DNA from: Ditylenchus dipsaci
Lineage: Eukaryota > Nematoda > Chromadorea > Rhabditida > Anguinidae
Assembly (NCBI GenBank): GCA_004194705.1
Contig: SADC01000473.1
Coordinates: 62,001-126,000 of the forward strand
Direction: 5' to 3'
Length of the DNA stretch: 64,000 bases
Part shown: piece after piece, positions 35,651 to 47,604 of the stretch
Position numbering within the stretch: the first letter of the stretch is position 1
Layout of the letters: each line of letters opens with the position of its first letter
Made by a program: the position numbers and the translations under genes
Notes under the pieces: model-generated
Database searches by the model: none
Seen by the model: the letters and a program-made list of their open reading frames with translations, nothing else
What the model was told of the DNA's origin: nothing

Positions 35651-35779
35651 ATGGAGTTTTGTCAAAAGCGCCATTTTAATCAAAACAACCTCATATTAAT
35701 GACCCAAAATAACTGGCAAGGTTACTTTTTTGAAGTTTCAGTTCTCGACTCACAAAAATTGTTCAAAATTCTAACAAGA

Positions 35780-36311
35780 GAACCCGCGAACTTGTTATTT
35801 TACTCGCTTAGAAAGTTTGATTACATTGGATAGGCAGTATGCGACTTAAAATCAAATCTGTTAAGATCTCGTACCCATAGGCCAAAAAGTTGGAATAAGA
35901 AGGCTAGTAAAGTATAATAGGAGGGACCAAGGCATTTTGAATTTTGAAGGGGACTTTCCAGGTCACAGGTTCAAATACTATTGAATGCTCATTTTTTTAC
36001 TCTAATTATTCAATTTTTTACTGTGCTAATAATTTTGTTAGATAGCTAAAGAGACTGAAAATCATTTGACATCGAACCTGTGAATAAAGTTGGGTAAAAA
36101 TAGGGTGAGCACCCAGTAGTATTCAAGCCGGTGACCTAGCTGATGCGCAAATAAAACCTCAGTTTTTTTAAACTTTAAGAGCCTTCTTATCTCAACTTTT
36201 TGGCTTATGGACTCGAGTTTTCAACAGATTTTAATTTAAAGTCGAATACTGTCTATCCAATGTGACCAAACTCTCTTTGACGAGTGAAAAACAAGTTCGC
36301 GCGGTTCCCTT
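35780..36311. mobile_element. MITE with central B-box-like part, copy 1
   Basis: Ends: aacccgcgaacttgttattt (left) and aaacaagttcgcgcggttcc (right); inside them cattggataggcagtatgcg pairs with gactgtctatccaatg-type sequence. The interior has gggaccaaggcattttgaat, cacaggttcaaatactattg and gttagatagctaaa. A second copy at 56,815-57,272 has the same order, so family membership is firm. Confidence 0.85.
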
Positions 36312-36925
36312 AGAAGGGGTCTTTTCGACTTATACGATTTTTTTATTTTTTTAATGGTGCACGTTTAACACATTTTATTTTACTTCAATCATTTCATACC
36401 TCATTTGAAAGCTTATTTATTGCTGTAATTAGCAGTGTTTTTATAGGCTCACACTGATTTGGTTGCGAAAAGGCTGAAATACGCCACGAAAAACCCAAAT
36501 TCACATTAAATTTACATTTTCTCAAAATTTTTGTGTTCGTTTTCGTACAAAATTTCATAGTATCATAAAGCTTAAGATTTCAGCTTATAATGAGCTATCA
36601 CACTCCATTGACGCATTTGAAAATGTAGAAATTTAGAGGTATGAATGAATCGACTTTTACGTTTTTTGTCACTTCATCCGAACTCACAAATTTCTACATT
36701 TCTTGAATTATTTGATGCAGTTTGACAGTTTGTTGGAAACCTGAGATCCTGGGCTACAGGTCACAGATTTTTTCTTTAAATTTTCAAAAACTTTCAGATA
36801 TGAATTGAAAACAGAGAAATACATATCAGATATAAAATTTTGTTCCTACCCAACAAAGAGGGGGGGGTGGTTTGGTTGGCGGTTCGCCTCGGTCACCCTG
36901 TTCAATATTTTCGTTATCTTTCAGG
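36312..36925. other. Unassigned spacer
   Basis: A weak inverted pair (gtagaaattt / aaatttctac) lies near 36,627-36,700. No gene supported. Confidence 0.4.
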
Positions 36926-37038
36926 CGTGGACTTAGGCAAAGGAAGGTCAGCGTATGTTAGGAAGGACTTAAAAAATTAGTCTAAGAAATGTTTGAGTCC
37001 GTCCTAACATAAGCTGACCTACCCTTGCCTAAGACTAA
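36926..37038. repeat. CCTTGG-family core palindrome
   Basis: gtggacttaggcaaaggaagg and gtcagcgtatgttaggaagg pair with ccgtcctaacataagctgac and ctacccttgcctaag. The same core is found in complete elements at 42,380-42,680 and 54,974-55,162, but the outer CCTTGG ends are missing here. Confidence 0.8.
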
Positions 37039-37379
37039 AGCAGGGTTCCGAACATGGTTGATTAATCAAAAAGGGTTGATTTTAAAACAGCAAGGTTGAT
37101 TTGTCTGATTTCTGCAAAAAGAACTAAAAGCTTGTCAAATTTTAAAATTCACGCCAACATTTTCTTAAAATTCTCGCCTACGTCGCAGTTTCTTTCAAAT
37201 TCAAATTTGTTTCAAATGGGAAAGAAAGGACTTGGATGTGAAAGAAAGGTTCAGCTCAAGTTTCCAGGTTGGTTTTTTTTATCAGCTTTCGTAATTCCAT
37301 CCTTCAGGAATTCGAGTACTTATACTTTTTGTCCACCATAAGTGGCTGGTTTGTCAGTGCCTTCAACGCTCAGAGAATT

Positions 37380-37580
37380 AATACTCCTTGTACTTATAGG
37401 CACTATAGAAGTGGCCCCTGTTTTATCCCTCCTCCTCCCAATACAGCCCTTGATCCCTATTAATATCACTTCTCTGGTCCTTTTATGGCAAAATTATTGC
37501 TTAAAAATGGGGGGGGGGGGAGCGCATGTATATCATAGTAGGTCCAAGGATTGGGAGGGGCACTTCATATGCTGTCGTAT
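37380..37580. repeat. Fragment of the CTACTGTAATATACCCC family
   Basis: ccctcctcctcccaatacag, ctctggtccttttatggcaa and ggggggg tracts appear in the order seen in the right half of the 1,449-2,417 element. Confidence 0.65.
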
Positions 37581-37721
37581 TACCCCGAGACCTGGTCAAA
37601 CATTCTTTAAAAAGAAGAGTGTAAGCATACGGGATTAAACCTGCGCACCCTTTTATGACAAAAAAACACAAACGCTTACCTACTGTGCCGCAGAAGCCAC
37701 TTTGACTCTAGCTCTCCTTTC

Positions 37722-38495
37722 CCCTTTAATGGGGGGGGGGGGGTGGATGCACATCGAGGAGCGAATATTTTAAAACTCTCAGGTTCGATTCCGACTGGCT
37801 GTACACTCTATTTCTGATGCACCGTCAGTTCGCCACGGTCAGTCCGCCACGCTTTTCAAAGTGGTCAGCTCGCCACTCTTTTTTTCCAGTTATTAGCACC
37901 TAAGCCAGTGTTTTCATAACTGGCACTGGTACCCAAAACTGGTAGCTGACCTGGTAATTACCAAGCTGGTAGCTGGTAATTGAGGCACAGTTTTGCCTTA
38001 ATTACCAGCTACAGCTTGGTAATTACCAGTGTCAGCTACCAGTTTTGTGTCTAAGGTACCGTCAAAAAGCATCGAGCAATCAATTGCAACCGTTTCTAGC
38101 ACTGCTTTTCTAGATTTCAGCTCTAACTAACTTTTACTTTTTTCTTCCTGATAACTTAAAGGAATGCCTAGAATCTCGGCTACACATTGGTATACAAAAC
38201 GTGTAAAGCTGTAAAAGAAGTCAGAGTATCAATCAACCAATCAAAGAATAATCCGAAATGAATGGTTTTTCGAAAAAAAAACAGATTTTAGTGGTGTTTT
38301 GCCTGCAACTCAGCCGGGGCAGTGGTGCAAGCGTGCGTTGATAGTTGTTGTTGGATAGCCAAGAGCCGAGCATCATTTTGATACTGAAATTGTACATAAA
38401 ACCGGAAAAAATGCCAGTAAAAAAGGTGCGCACCAGTGAAAATCGAACTTGAGAGTTCAAAATATTTGCTCCTCGATGTGCACCCCCTTTAAAAG
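37722..38495. mobile_element. Foldback element with B-box-like arms
   Basis: The left arm (ggtggatgcacatcgaggag, then ctctcaggttcgattccgac) pairs with the right arm (cgaacttgagagttcaaaat, then ctcctcgatgtgcaccccc). Because the B-box-like word ggttcgattcc lies within the arms, it is present in both orientations. A second palindrome at 37,910-38,045 is made of ctggtaattaccagctgg-type units. Confidence 0.8.
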
Positions 38496-39397
38496 TTTTT
38501 TTTTGAATTTATCTTTAAACTGAAAATTTCTTTTTCGATGTAACTCAATAATAATTTTTGCGTGCACCATTCTTTATCAATAAATAAGCAAAATGATACT
38601 AGTTTCTAACAAATTGAGTTAAGCTGATACAGAAGAAACAATGAACAAAAAAAAATTTTGCTGAATAAAAACTAATGTTTTGTTTTTAGAAGTTGTAGAC
38701 ATCTTACTATTCTTGTTGCCTTAATAAATTAAAACTTTTAGTAATGTTGATGCTCAAGGAGATACTGGGTTTTCTTTTTAAGTGAGTTCTGTTGTTTTAA
38801 AGTATGATTTTTTACAATTTAATTTTTAGTAGCGCAGGTGGAGGCTTACTATCATCAAAATCATGATTCGATAAAATTCAGAACAGTATTATAAACCAAA
38901 AGTCAATGTACTTGAGCATAGAGTAAGTTATTATTTATGTTTTGGTTTTGGAGCTTATTGAGTTCCGGAAAAGGGCAAAAGGGCACGAAGGAAATGAAAC
39001 TATCATCGTTTATTACAGAATTTTTTATATCAGTGTTTTAAGATTTTTTTGGAAAATGCACATTTAGGTGAAAACAATAAATTTTGACTATTTTACAAGG
39101 AAACGATGATGTCATCCAATGCTATTTGCAATTACGAGCGGGAAAAAAATTTGACTAAAATTTCAATTAATAAAAAAGGTTGGCGATTTCGGAAAGGACA
39201 AACCTTTAAAAACACGCCTAAATGACTTGATTATTTTCATGAGAAATTTAAAAAATATCTCAAGAATATACACCAGCTTCTCAATCAGTAGTTCCAAATA
39301 TTTCAATTTTGTTAAAAGCCTTATTGCCTCTGCAATACTAAGTTAGTAACAAGTCAAAATTTTTAGATAAAAAAGCTACGGTCTTCCCACCTTGCAG
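38496..39397. other. Region upstream of the PLB-like gene
   Basis: Expected to hold the missing first exon (signal peptide) of the phospholipase B-like gene, but I could not identify it. AT-rich; no repeat recognised. Confidence 0.4.
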
Positions 39398-42300
39398 ATT
39401 GACTGGACGAGGAATACACTTACAAGCAAGTCTGCATTGTCAACGGCAAACCTCAAGTTTTGGACGGCTTAGATTGTCGTGAACAAGGGCTGTTGGGCGC
39501 TACAAGAACTCGATAAATGCTACAGGATGGTCTTATTTGGAGATTGAGACCAAAGCAGGAAATGATGAGCTTTTTACAAGCATATTCTGCTGGCCTTCTA
39601 GAAGGTAATCATCAAAAAGACAAAAATTTAAGAGCCAAAAGTTTTTAGGCATTTGTCTAAGAAAGTAATCCACGACCACATTACAAATACATTGGATGAT
39701 TATTGTACTGGATTCAAAAGATATTGCAAGCGACTTAAAGTCTATTTAACAGAGCATTTGAATTATGTCAAGAGTCAACTAGAAAAAGCACCATTGGATG
39801 ACCCTTACTGGCAATCAGTAGTTTCTAAAATTTAGTTCACGTCATATAGGCATGATGGACCACCCGTCCGTCGCCGTCCTACTTTTTTTCGGCCGTCCTG
39901 TATTTTCACTACATTTTTCATAACAAATCGTTTTTCATTTTACCTTATATGATCAGTTATTATTTTGCTACCATATTTTCGGGTGACAGTCTATTTTTTC
40001 AGCTTATTTCAAATAAAAGGAGGTTGTCCTAATTTTTCACAAAGATTTCAAAAAAAGTCGGACAAATTAAAACGGCCTTATTTTTTGAAAAGAAAAGAAC
40101 ATGGACATTTACTAAAAAATAATGAACAGTTTTGAAAACAATAAAACTTGGAAAAATTCAGATTGTGTTGATTTTACATTTTTCGAAATTTTTCTTATTT
40201 CAATCAAGCAGCTGGTGCAGCTGCAGGTGGTGGTGCTCCTTAAGTGGGAGGTTTGGCGGTAGTATTTCCAAATTGTGAGCGAACCTTTGAAAATATGCAA
40301 AAAAAATCAAGTCAACCCTTAATTTAACGATAGATTTAGACTAATACTGTACCCACAATTTAATTATTTTACAGCAACCGGACATTCACTGATAAAAGTC
40401 GGAAATGCCGGCGGACGAAAGTTTTTACGAAAAACTCATTGAAATACTTTTTTCAGGACCAGTTCCTCTCAGTAATGTAGTATATAAATTGGTCCTAAAA
40501 CAACTAGCTCGCTGCGTAGTCAAAAATGGCCAACACAACTTTTGTCCGCGCGATATTTCTGACTTCAATTTTCATTTAATGACAACTTTCGCTCGTCCCT
40601 AGGGATATCGTTAAATCGATGGTCGACTGTAGTGGGAGACATCCTTATATTTTTTACTACTACAACATAAACTCAACATTAACTTAAAACATACCAATTT
40701 AAAATGAGCAAAAACTATTTAAATATTTAAAATTGTTTACTGTACTTAATCCTAGGTTGAAACAATCCTATTTGTAGATAAAAGAGCTACACTCAACTAA
40801 CTGGAGTCTGGGATGGTTATAGAGGCGTGGATCCTAACTTTAATGGCACTATATCCTACGAAATCAACCCAAATTTTAAACTTATATTAAAAACCAATTT
40901 TTGATTAAATTATTCAATCTCAAGAATGATCAACAGCAACGGTGAACTGTACGACCTGGAGAAAAAGTTCAACAAAACTAAGACCCAATAAAAGATGGTT
41001 AGATGGCAAATGTTCTGGATTGGTCAAAGTAAAATTTTGATTAATTTTAAAACATTGTAAGTTACAGCTAACTTTTAGGTAGCACCTAACAATGAAGATA
41101 TATTTATCTCACAGGTCACAATGAGCGGATTTCAAAACTTGTTGAGAGTGCTTAAGCTCTACAAGTTTGGATATGGTAGATATTTTGTGGAAAAACATTT
41201 ATGCAATTTTTAAAAGTTTAGATCAAAAGCCTCTATCCTGGACACACCTACAGTTTTTCCAGCTATCCAGGCATGCTATACTCATCAGATGATTTCGCTC
41301 TGATGTCTTCGGATTGGTAAGCATTTTCGACCCTAGTATAGAATAACAACTCACCCACCCACCCTCCCATTTTTCCTTCTAAAACTTAAGTAAAGACTAA
41401 CCAAATTTATGTCTCAGACCCAGAAAAATGTGCGCAAACTTTTTATTAGTCACAACTTCCGTACGCTGCCTACCCCCAAGCCTAAGTGCTAAGCCTGAAC
41501 TTGTTGTTTGCAAGGGTAGTTACAGCAATTTTAAAAAGGTCGGATTTGGGTGGGGGGACGGGTATTATATACTAGCGCCTAATTTCTTTAATAATCTTTA
41601 TTCGAAAAACAAATAGGAACAAAAAGCGACGGTTTTTTTGGTAGAACAATCGGAAATATATATTTGTAAGAAAAAATTCTCATTTTTAAAATTAAATTAC
41701 ATAGTCCAATCAACTTTCGCCATAAATCTTAAAATGATAGAATTTATGCAAGGTTTTTAATCGTCCTTTTAAAAAAAATTGTACTTTTTTCGGGACCCAA
41801 ATCTTTTTTATTTTTGAACTTTTAAGTCAAAATCTTTTTTTTCGGTCCCAAATAGCAATAAGCACTGGATAAAATATAATAAAATCTTTTTTGCCCAATT
41901 TTCTTTTTTCAAAATTTTCGATTACGAACCTTGGATCCATGTTAAATCAAGGATTGGCTGCATTTTTCAAAATTTAAGGCTGCTATAGAAACTACTGTCA
42001 GCGTCTTTAACCGATCTCTGCTGGATGAAATCAAACCAGTTGGACAAGTAAGCTTTAGTTTTGACTCTTTTTAAAAAAAAGCATTGCATAAACATAAAAC
42101 ATTTAGCTTCACTGCTGGGTCCGTGCAATTGCAGCCAATCAACTAGCTCGAACTGGACGAGAATGGTGTCAACTTTTCAAACGTTACAATTCTGGTACTT
42201 ACAATAACCAGTGGATTATTTTGGACTACAATCAGTTCAAGCCAAAACAGTCCTTGCCAGACTATGGTCTTCTTTATGTCTTAGAGCAAATGCCGTAAGC

Positions 42301-43603
42301 AGCTTCAAATTCTTAAAAAAACAGGGCTGAACAGTAGACCGCATGATTAAAAAAATTGACTGTATATGTGTTCGATATGTCTTGGTCCCCCCTGTTATAG
42401 TTTTTGTGATTTCTTTCGCTCAGGCTTAGGCAGGAGTTATGAAACTATGATAGGATGGACTCAAACATAAGTCTTTGATTACAAGAATAAAACAGTTCTG
42501 TATGTGTTTGAGCAAATATATTCGGATGCTGGTGTGAATTACAAGATCTTATGTAAAAAGGCCATTTTTTCTTGAGTCCACACATATATCTTGCTATGAG
42601 TATAAGCGCAGGTTCGAGTCTGTCCTAACATACGCCAGCCTACCCTGCCCAAGCCTAAGCGAAAAAACGTGAACCAAGGCATATCTTTTTCGACGGTCCC
42701 TCGAACACATATACAGCTGAAAAATCCATAAATATCAATAAAATCTAAATGGTTTCAGTGGATTGATTGTTTATCGTGACTTGTCTGGATATTAAAGAAA
42801 ACTTCTTATTTGCAAGTTACAACATTCCTTTCTTCAAAAAGATTAGTGCTATCAGTGGATTTGATCAAAAGGCATTTTTTAATACTTTGCCAGAAAAGTC
42901 TCATGTTTGTTTTCAGGCAAAAGAGATGTATTGGTTCAGTTGGTTTAACTGTCCAAGGGCAAAGATTTTCGGCAGAGACCATTCCAAAGTAGTCGATTTG
43001 GATTCATTGACTAAACTTATGAGGTGATTATTTCAGGTAGTGACCATTTCGAAAATACTTTCTGAGTTTTTAGGTACAATGACTACACCACGAAGAGTTC
43101 AGCAAATGTGATTGCATCCCCCATACACAGCGGAAGCGGTTAGCGAAAATAATTTTGTCAATAAATTTTAAACTTAAAGCTTTAGCCATTTCTGCAAGAG
43201 GAGACTTAAACCCAGCTAATGGCACCTATCCAATGCCTGGGATGGGACACGTCAACCATGGCGCTTAGACTACAAGGCAAGGATTTGCTTCAAAATTACC
43301 ATCTCGTCGTTTGCTTAATTTTTTTTAATCTTTTCAAGAAGCTAATTTGTAGCTCAAATCAATTTTTTACAGGGAACCAACTACAAATTATTTAAAGAGC
43401 TGAAATTCCGTGCATGGTCTGGACCTACCTACGACAATGTGCCAGTCTTTAAGTGGAGCACAACTGACTTGGTAATTTTTGAAAACTTTCTTTTTCTATG
43501 TCAAGCGACTTAATTTTTAGGCAAAAACAGTCAGCATTTTGGTCATCCAAATGAATGGTCATTTAAGCCACTGGAATACAAGTGGGAGACCTGGCTTAAT
43601 TAG
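39398..43603 (+). CDS. Phospholipase B-like protein (PLBD/laminin-ancestor family), first exon missing
   Basis: Members of this family are lysosomal or secreted N-terminal-nucleophile hydrolases acting on lipids or amides. Exons, by eye: 39,398-39,604; 39,649-39,830; 40,778-~40,885; ~40,926-41,028; 41,079-41,175; 41,222-41,316; 41,979-42,047; 42,107-42,294; 42,759-43,023; 43,074-43,138; 43,186-~43,316; 43,373-43,471; 43,521-43,603 (stop tag). Diagnostic motifs in order: INATGWSYLEIET, QAYSAGLLEG, DGKCSGLVK (the Cys is the expected processing/nucleophile site), YSFSSYPGMLYSSDDF, FKRYNSGTYNNQW, ARGDLNPANGTYPMPGMGH, SGPTYDNVPVFKW and HFGHPNEWSF. The signal-peptide exon was not found. At least six exons need a one-base frameshift (near 39,480-39,575, 40,785, 42,794, 43,095-43,125, 43,259), which could be assembly error or decay. 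Most introns are 44-59 nt; those at 41,317 and 42,295 contain foldback repeats. The donor after 40,885 is not a clear GT. Confidence 0.9.
41335..41555. repeat. Solo arm of the 47-50 kb family inside a PLB-like intron
   Basis: Words gtctcagacccagaaaaatg, attagtcacaacttccgtac and gcctgaacttgttgtttgca match the right arm of the large element (about 50,129-50,240) in order and orientation. Confidence 0.8.
42380..42680. mobile_element. CCTTGG-family MITE inside a PLB-like intron
   Basis: Ends: cttggtcccccctgttatag (left) and acgtgaaccaaggc (right). Core arms: caggcttaggcaggag and gataggatggactcaaacat on the left, gagtctgtcctaacatacgc and cctgcccaagcctaagcg on the right. It accounts for most of the 464-nt intron 42,295-42,758. 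Confidence 0.8.
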
Positions 43604-44121
43604 AGAGATAATTTTTTAAATAGACACCTTGTTAGTTTCATAATTTTATTTTATGAATTAGTTTTTTTTAATAACTCTGTTATTGGCTAGTTGAGTAAAA
43701 AAAGTAAAAAACATTGCACTGTTACAAAGTCAATACTGTATTTGATTGAACTGAACTATCTTAAACTAGCTTAAAATCAACTTCAAACTAATTTGTTTTT
43801 CCGATGTTTCAAGGGTCGAAACTTGTATAAAGCATGTTCTCAGGCCGCGCAAATCCTTTTCTAGAATGATTTTTTTTATTTGAAATCGACTTTGCCTTAA
43901 GGGACCAAGGCAAAACAACCTCGAAGGGTACGTATGATGAACCGTATCGTCCTTCTCTTGCAAATATTCAAAGAAGGTTAACAAATGGCAGAAAAAGCAA
44001 TTTTTCGGAAATGGTCAAATTTCCATATTTTGCCTATTACAATTATTTATGACCCTATTTTCATAATAATAATAAAAACTTTTCGATTTTCCGAAAATTA
44101 ATTTGGGCACAAATGGCTTCG
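43604..44121. other. 3' flank of the PLB-like gene
   Basis: A lone aagggaccaaggcaaaacaa at about 43,899 resembles a single CCTTGG-family end. No gene supported. Confidence 0.45.
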
Positions 44122-44323
44122 AAAATCGCCTACTATAGTTTTTTGGCAACCGGACATTTAGCATAATTTGTGCAATTTGTCCGCGAACGTTTAGCATAAT
44201 TTTTCAGTGTGATTCGGGCAAAACAACCGAATCATACCGAAAAATTATGCTAAATGTCCGCGGACAAATTGCACAAATTATGCTAAATGTCCGGTTGCCA
44301 AAAACTATAGTAGGCGATTTTCG
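44122..44323. repeat. Near-perfect foldback, GGCAACCGG family
   Basis: About 97-bp arms: gaaaatcgcctactatagtt and ttggcaaccggacatttagc on the left pair with gctaaatgtccggttgccaa and aactatagtaggcgattttc on the right, around a loop of ~8 nt. Related to 25,272-25,500, and to a fragment near 40,378 (caaccggacattcactg) in a PLB-like intron. Confidence 0.95.
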
Positions 44324-44451
44324 GCTTATTGTTTTGAAAATGTTGAGGGAAGGGCCGAACGACAAAAGTACCGTACAAATCATTACAAAAAGCAAGATTA
44401 GACTCTTTTCCTGAAACCCTATGTTCTAACTTCAATTCGACGGACCCTTTA

Positions 44452-44577
44452 TCCAGGGCAAGACATCAGCAGCAGAGTACGGGCAGCAGAATCACGGCTG
44501 GCAAAGTTCTGGAAGCCATCACCAAAATTTAACCCAGAATTCAATTTTGAGCAAGTATACCGAGTGGCTGAAAATTA
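44452..44577 (+). CDS. Candidate terminal exon, unknown protein
   Basis: One plus-strand frame encodes ISSRVRAAESRLAKFWKPSP, then KFNPEFNFEQVYRVAEN and a stop at about 44,575-44,577. Composition is protein-like and the frame is clean. No family recognised and no partner exon identified upstream. Confidence 0.3.
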
Positions 44578-45049
44578 ATTCTCTCAAATATTACAAATGT
44601 GAAAACAATGAAAATGAATGAATGAAAACTAACTTTAAGATCGACGACTATAAGTTTCTTGGTTCGCTTTTCTTCCCAATGCCAGACACGTGGTTCTTCA
44701 GTTCAAAGTGGTGAGGAAACGACCAGTGATGTATTCGCGTTTAGCAGCAGTCTTTGAATTCTTTGAATTTGAATCCTGCGCTAGAAGCTGCTGGTCTTAC
44801 AGTCAGACCATTCCGTGTTAAGACAAGTCAAGACAAAATAAGTCAGAGAAACGGACTGTTATAAACACTCATTGCTTTACCTAATTTTCAGTAATTTTTC
44901 GTGAATTTTGATCATCTTTTTTTATATGCCTCATTTTTGATTCACGGCTGCATTTCAGCAAACAAAAAGAAAATCTTAAATATATAAAACTTTCACATTT
45001 TTGCAAACTAACTATTTTGCAAGAGTTAAATTTGTCCCACCCTTGATGC

Positions 45050-45600
45050 AAACATGTTTTTCATCAAAGCTCGCCATGAAAAATCAATGCCGTAGACTAC
45101 GTTATTTGCTTTTGAACGTCAATCGCGAAAGCTGTTCTTTGCTATCTAAAATCCTCGTTTTGTAGGCTGGTAGCTTGTATCTATCAATAAAAATGAAGAA
45201 GTTAGACAGTTAGACGAAATTTCTTGTAGTCAACAACAAGGTACGCTCGGTTGCATTAGACGGACCGAAAACGGAAAAATAGCATACAGCTCAAAAAAGT
45301 CTGAAATATGATGTCCTAAATTGGCCCCATTCATAGCGCAAATATAGTCTGCATCAAAGCTCTCCTCACAACACGCTCTAGAATAGGCACGGCTATTGAA
45401 CGTCAATTGAGTTTTCGAAAACTGTCCTGTGGTATCTAAAATTTGTTGTTTTGTAGGCTGGTAGCTTGCATCTATCAATGAAATTGATCAAAAGTTAGAC
45501 AGTTAGACGAAATGTCTTGTAGTCAACAACAAACGTTCAGTTGCATTAGACTAGCAGAAAACAGAGAAATAGCTTACACTTGATACAGGTAATATGAAAT
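45050..45600. repeat. Tandem duplication, two ~300 bp copies
   Basis: Copies at about 45,050-45,290 and 45,350-45,590 share tttgtaggctggtagcttg, tctatcaat, gttagacagttagacgaaat and cttgtagtcaacaacaa in order. The minus strand of the second copy has an open frame (YQPTKQQILDTTGQFSKTQL, CCEESFDADYICAMNGANLG); the first copy shows a broken version. It may be a duplicated exon, function unknown. Confidence 0.6.
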
Positions 45601-47040
45601 TTAGTGTCACAGATTTTTCGTATAAATAGCAGCTCCTGGCGAAATTCTACTCAGTTATATTTTATTTTATTTTCTTCTCTTATATTCTTTATTCTTTTTT
45701 ATTTTTTTATTTTCAAATATATTGCAGTCTTTACATTTTTCGACAATTCAAAAGAAAGTTTTATAATTTTGAACTTTGGTCTAAACCCTCAGAAAAGGGG
45801 AAACTGGGTTTTTCGGCCCAAACGAAAAACTACGGCCTGATCTATTTTTAGTGGATCAGAAAAAGAATTAAATGAGGAATCTTTTCAGCGAATATTTTTG
45901 GCTGAAAGAATGCAAGACGCCTCTGAAGTTTGCTTGTCGTCTAAACATGACTTCTATGTGCCATAACTTTCTACACATACAATCTTTTTTGACGATTTTT
46001 AGCGTAGATATCATATCACCTAGAGACAAGCTTTTAAAAGACAAGTTTTATTTGAAAAATTGAACTACCTACCCACTCCTCCGGCATACCTATCTACTAC
46101 ACCTGACAGCCTCTCTACTTAATTTTACAATCTACTTAAATGCGATAAAGAAAAAAATGTAGACTAACGCCAGGATTCGAACTTCCGAACTTTTAGAATG
46201 ACCCTCCTTGGTCTCCCAAAGCAATTTGAGATTCACCCCAAAATGCCTTGGACCCCCTGTGGTTTTTTCAAATGGCGATTGGAGATTTTCACTGTTTTCA
46301 CACTAATTTGAAAAATGGGCTCTGTTACGCTTCTCGTCTCAGCCATTGCTGTCGATTAAAAAAATAGTGGCAAAATAAAGATTCTAGGCTGAGTTATGAA
46401 ACTTGAAAAACGCAAATACTATATAGAGATTGGAAATTCGATTGTGTTTTCGATATTTCGAAATGAACAGAAGTTTATGTTTGTTTCATCCAATTTATAT
46501 TGTATGCTTTTTCAGAAATCCACTTTTTGATTAACAAACAATGAGCGTTCAACACATTTCTTTATTTTTCTTTTTTGGATTACTAGTCAAAGGGTACGTT
46601 AAAAATAATTTTATATCTTTTTTTGTGGAAATCATGTTAGCTTTCAAAACAATTCCAATAAAATTTTCTCATCGCAATCTCTCGCCTGATTCAAAATCGT
46701 GTTTAGCTCTGTATTTTATTGTAGCTATTTCTTTGAGTTATTCTCAATTTGCGGATTATTTAAGTAGCCACAAAATGAGAGTGAATTTGCCTAGGACGAG
46801 TATTGAAAAAATATGCGCCGAACACGATTTTGTTATGCGTGAGGAAGCAATGAGAAAATTTACAGTATGCAAAAAATTTGAATGATTCACAATTCGAAAT
46901 GATTGTAAAATTGACATAGCCATAGCTACATGGGGTAATTTCAGGAAAAAAATTTGGAATAAATTCTAAGGAGGTTTAATAAAAGGTAGTGAATTAATTA
47001 AAAACTAAATGAAATAATGAGACGCTACTAGCGAAAAAAG
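45601..47040. other. Spacer with an uncertain ORF
   Basis: A plus-strand ORF at 46,541-46,885 (114 codons) ends in MRVNLPRTSIEKICAEHDFV-type sequence and might be a degraded exon, but I cannot support it. A CCTTGG-family end (ccttggaccccctgtgg) lies at about 46,245. A B-box-like ttcgaatcctgg is on the minus strand at about 46,170. Confidence 0.35.
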
Positions 47041-47337
47041 CCCTTAAGTATTCGGCCTTTTCAAAGTCACTGTAAATACCCTTTAAAACAACAAGTTCAG
47101 GCTCAGCCCTCAGGCTGAGGGGTAGTCTAGCGTACGGAAGTCGTGACTAATAACTGTGTTACACACTTTTTTGCTGGGTCTGGGACATATATTCAGGCAC
47201 TTATTACTTAAAGTTGAAAAAGTGAAAATCATTGGGAATGATATTCGCTAGGAGGGTCAATAATAATAATAATAATAATTTCAGTGTTTTTATGAATAAT
47301 ATAAATATGACTATCAAATGCGTTGAAAATGGAAACG

Positions 47338-47604
47338 CTATCTATATAATAGACATTCTTTCGATAGTGGCAAGCAGTACTCGTCGTTTTTGAAAGAAAT
47401 ACTTGATATTTGTTCCATAAATAAAACGTTATGACTCTCAGACGTAACTCTGAAATTGAATGGTAAAGTATAAAGTTTTGGTATTACTTCCATTTCGACC
47501 ACCTTCTCTAACTTTTCGAGAAGTAACCCAGATATACTACGATCAACAAGATAACGGGAAGATTCCTCAACAATTTCCCATTCAAAATTTTCAACTTTTC
47601 TCAA
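47338..47604 (-). CDS. Arm-borne ORF, left copy (88 codons)
   Basis: Encodes MRKVENFEWEIVEESSRY, then GLLLEKLEKVVEMEV, then IPKLYTLPFNFRVTSES. Ten or so residues differ from the copy in the right arm, but the frame is open in both. No known domain. It may be a captured exon or an element-encoded fragment. It is not a shadow of any other gene. Confidence 0.35.
   Translation of the reverse strand: MRKVENFEWEIVEESSRYLVDRSISGLLLEKLEKVVEMEVIPKLYTLPFNFRVTSESHNVLFMEQISSISFKNDEYCLPLSKECLLYR

Noticed and set aside
40405..40602. 65-codon ORF inside the long PLB-like intron
   Set aside because: No similarity to the PLB family, and its start overlaps a fragment of the GGCAACCGG repeat family.
46541..46885. 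114-codon plus-strand ORF
   Set aside because: The first half is hydrophobic low-complexity Phe-rich sequence; no domain or splice partners found.
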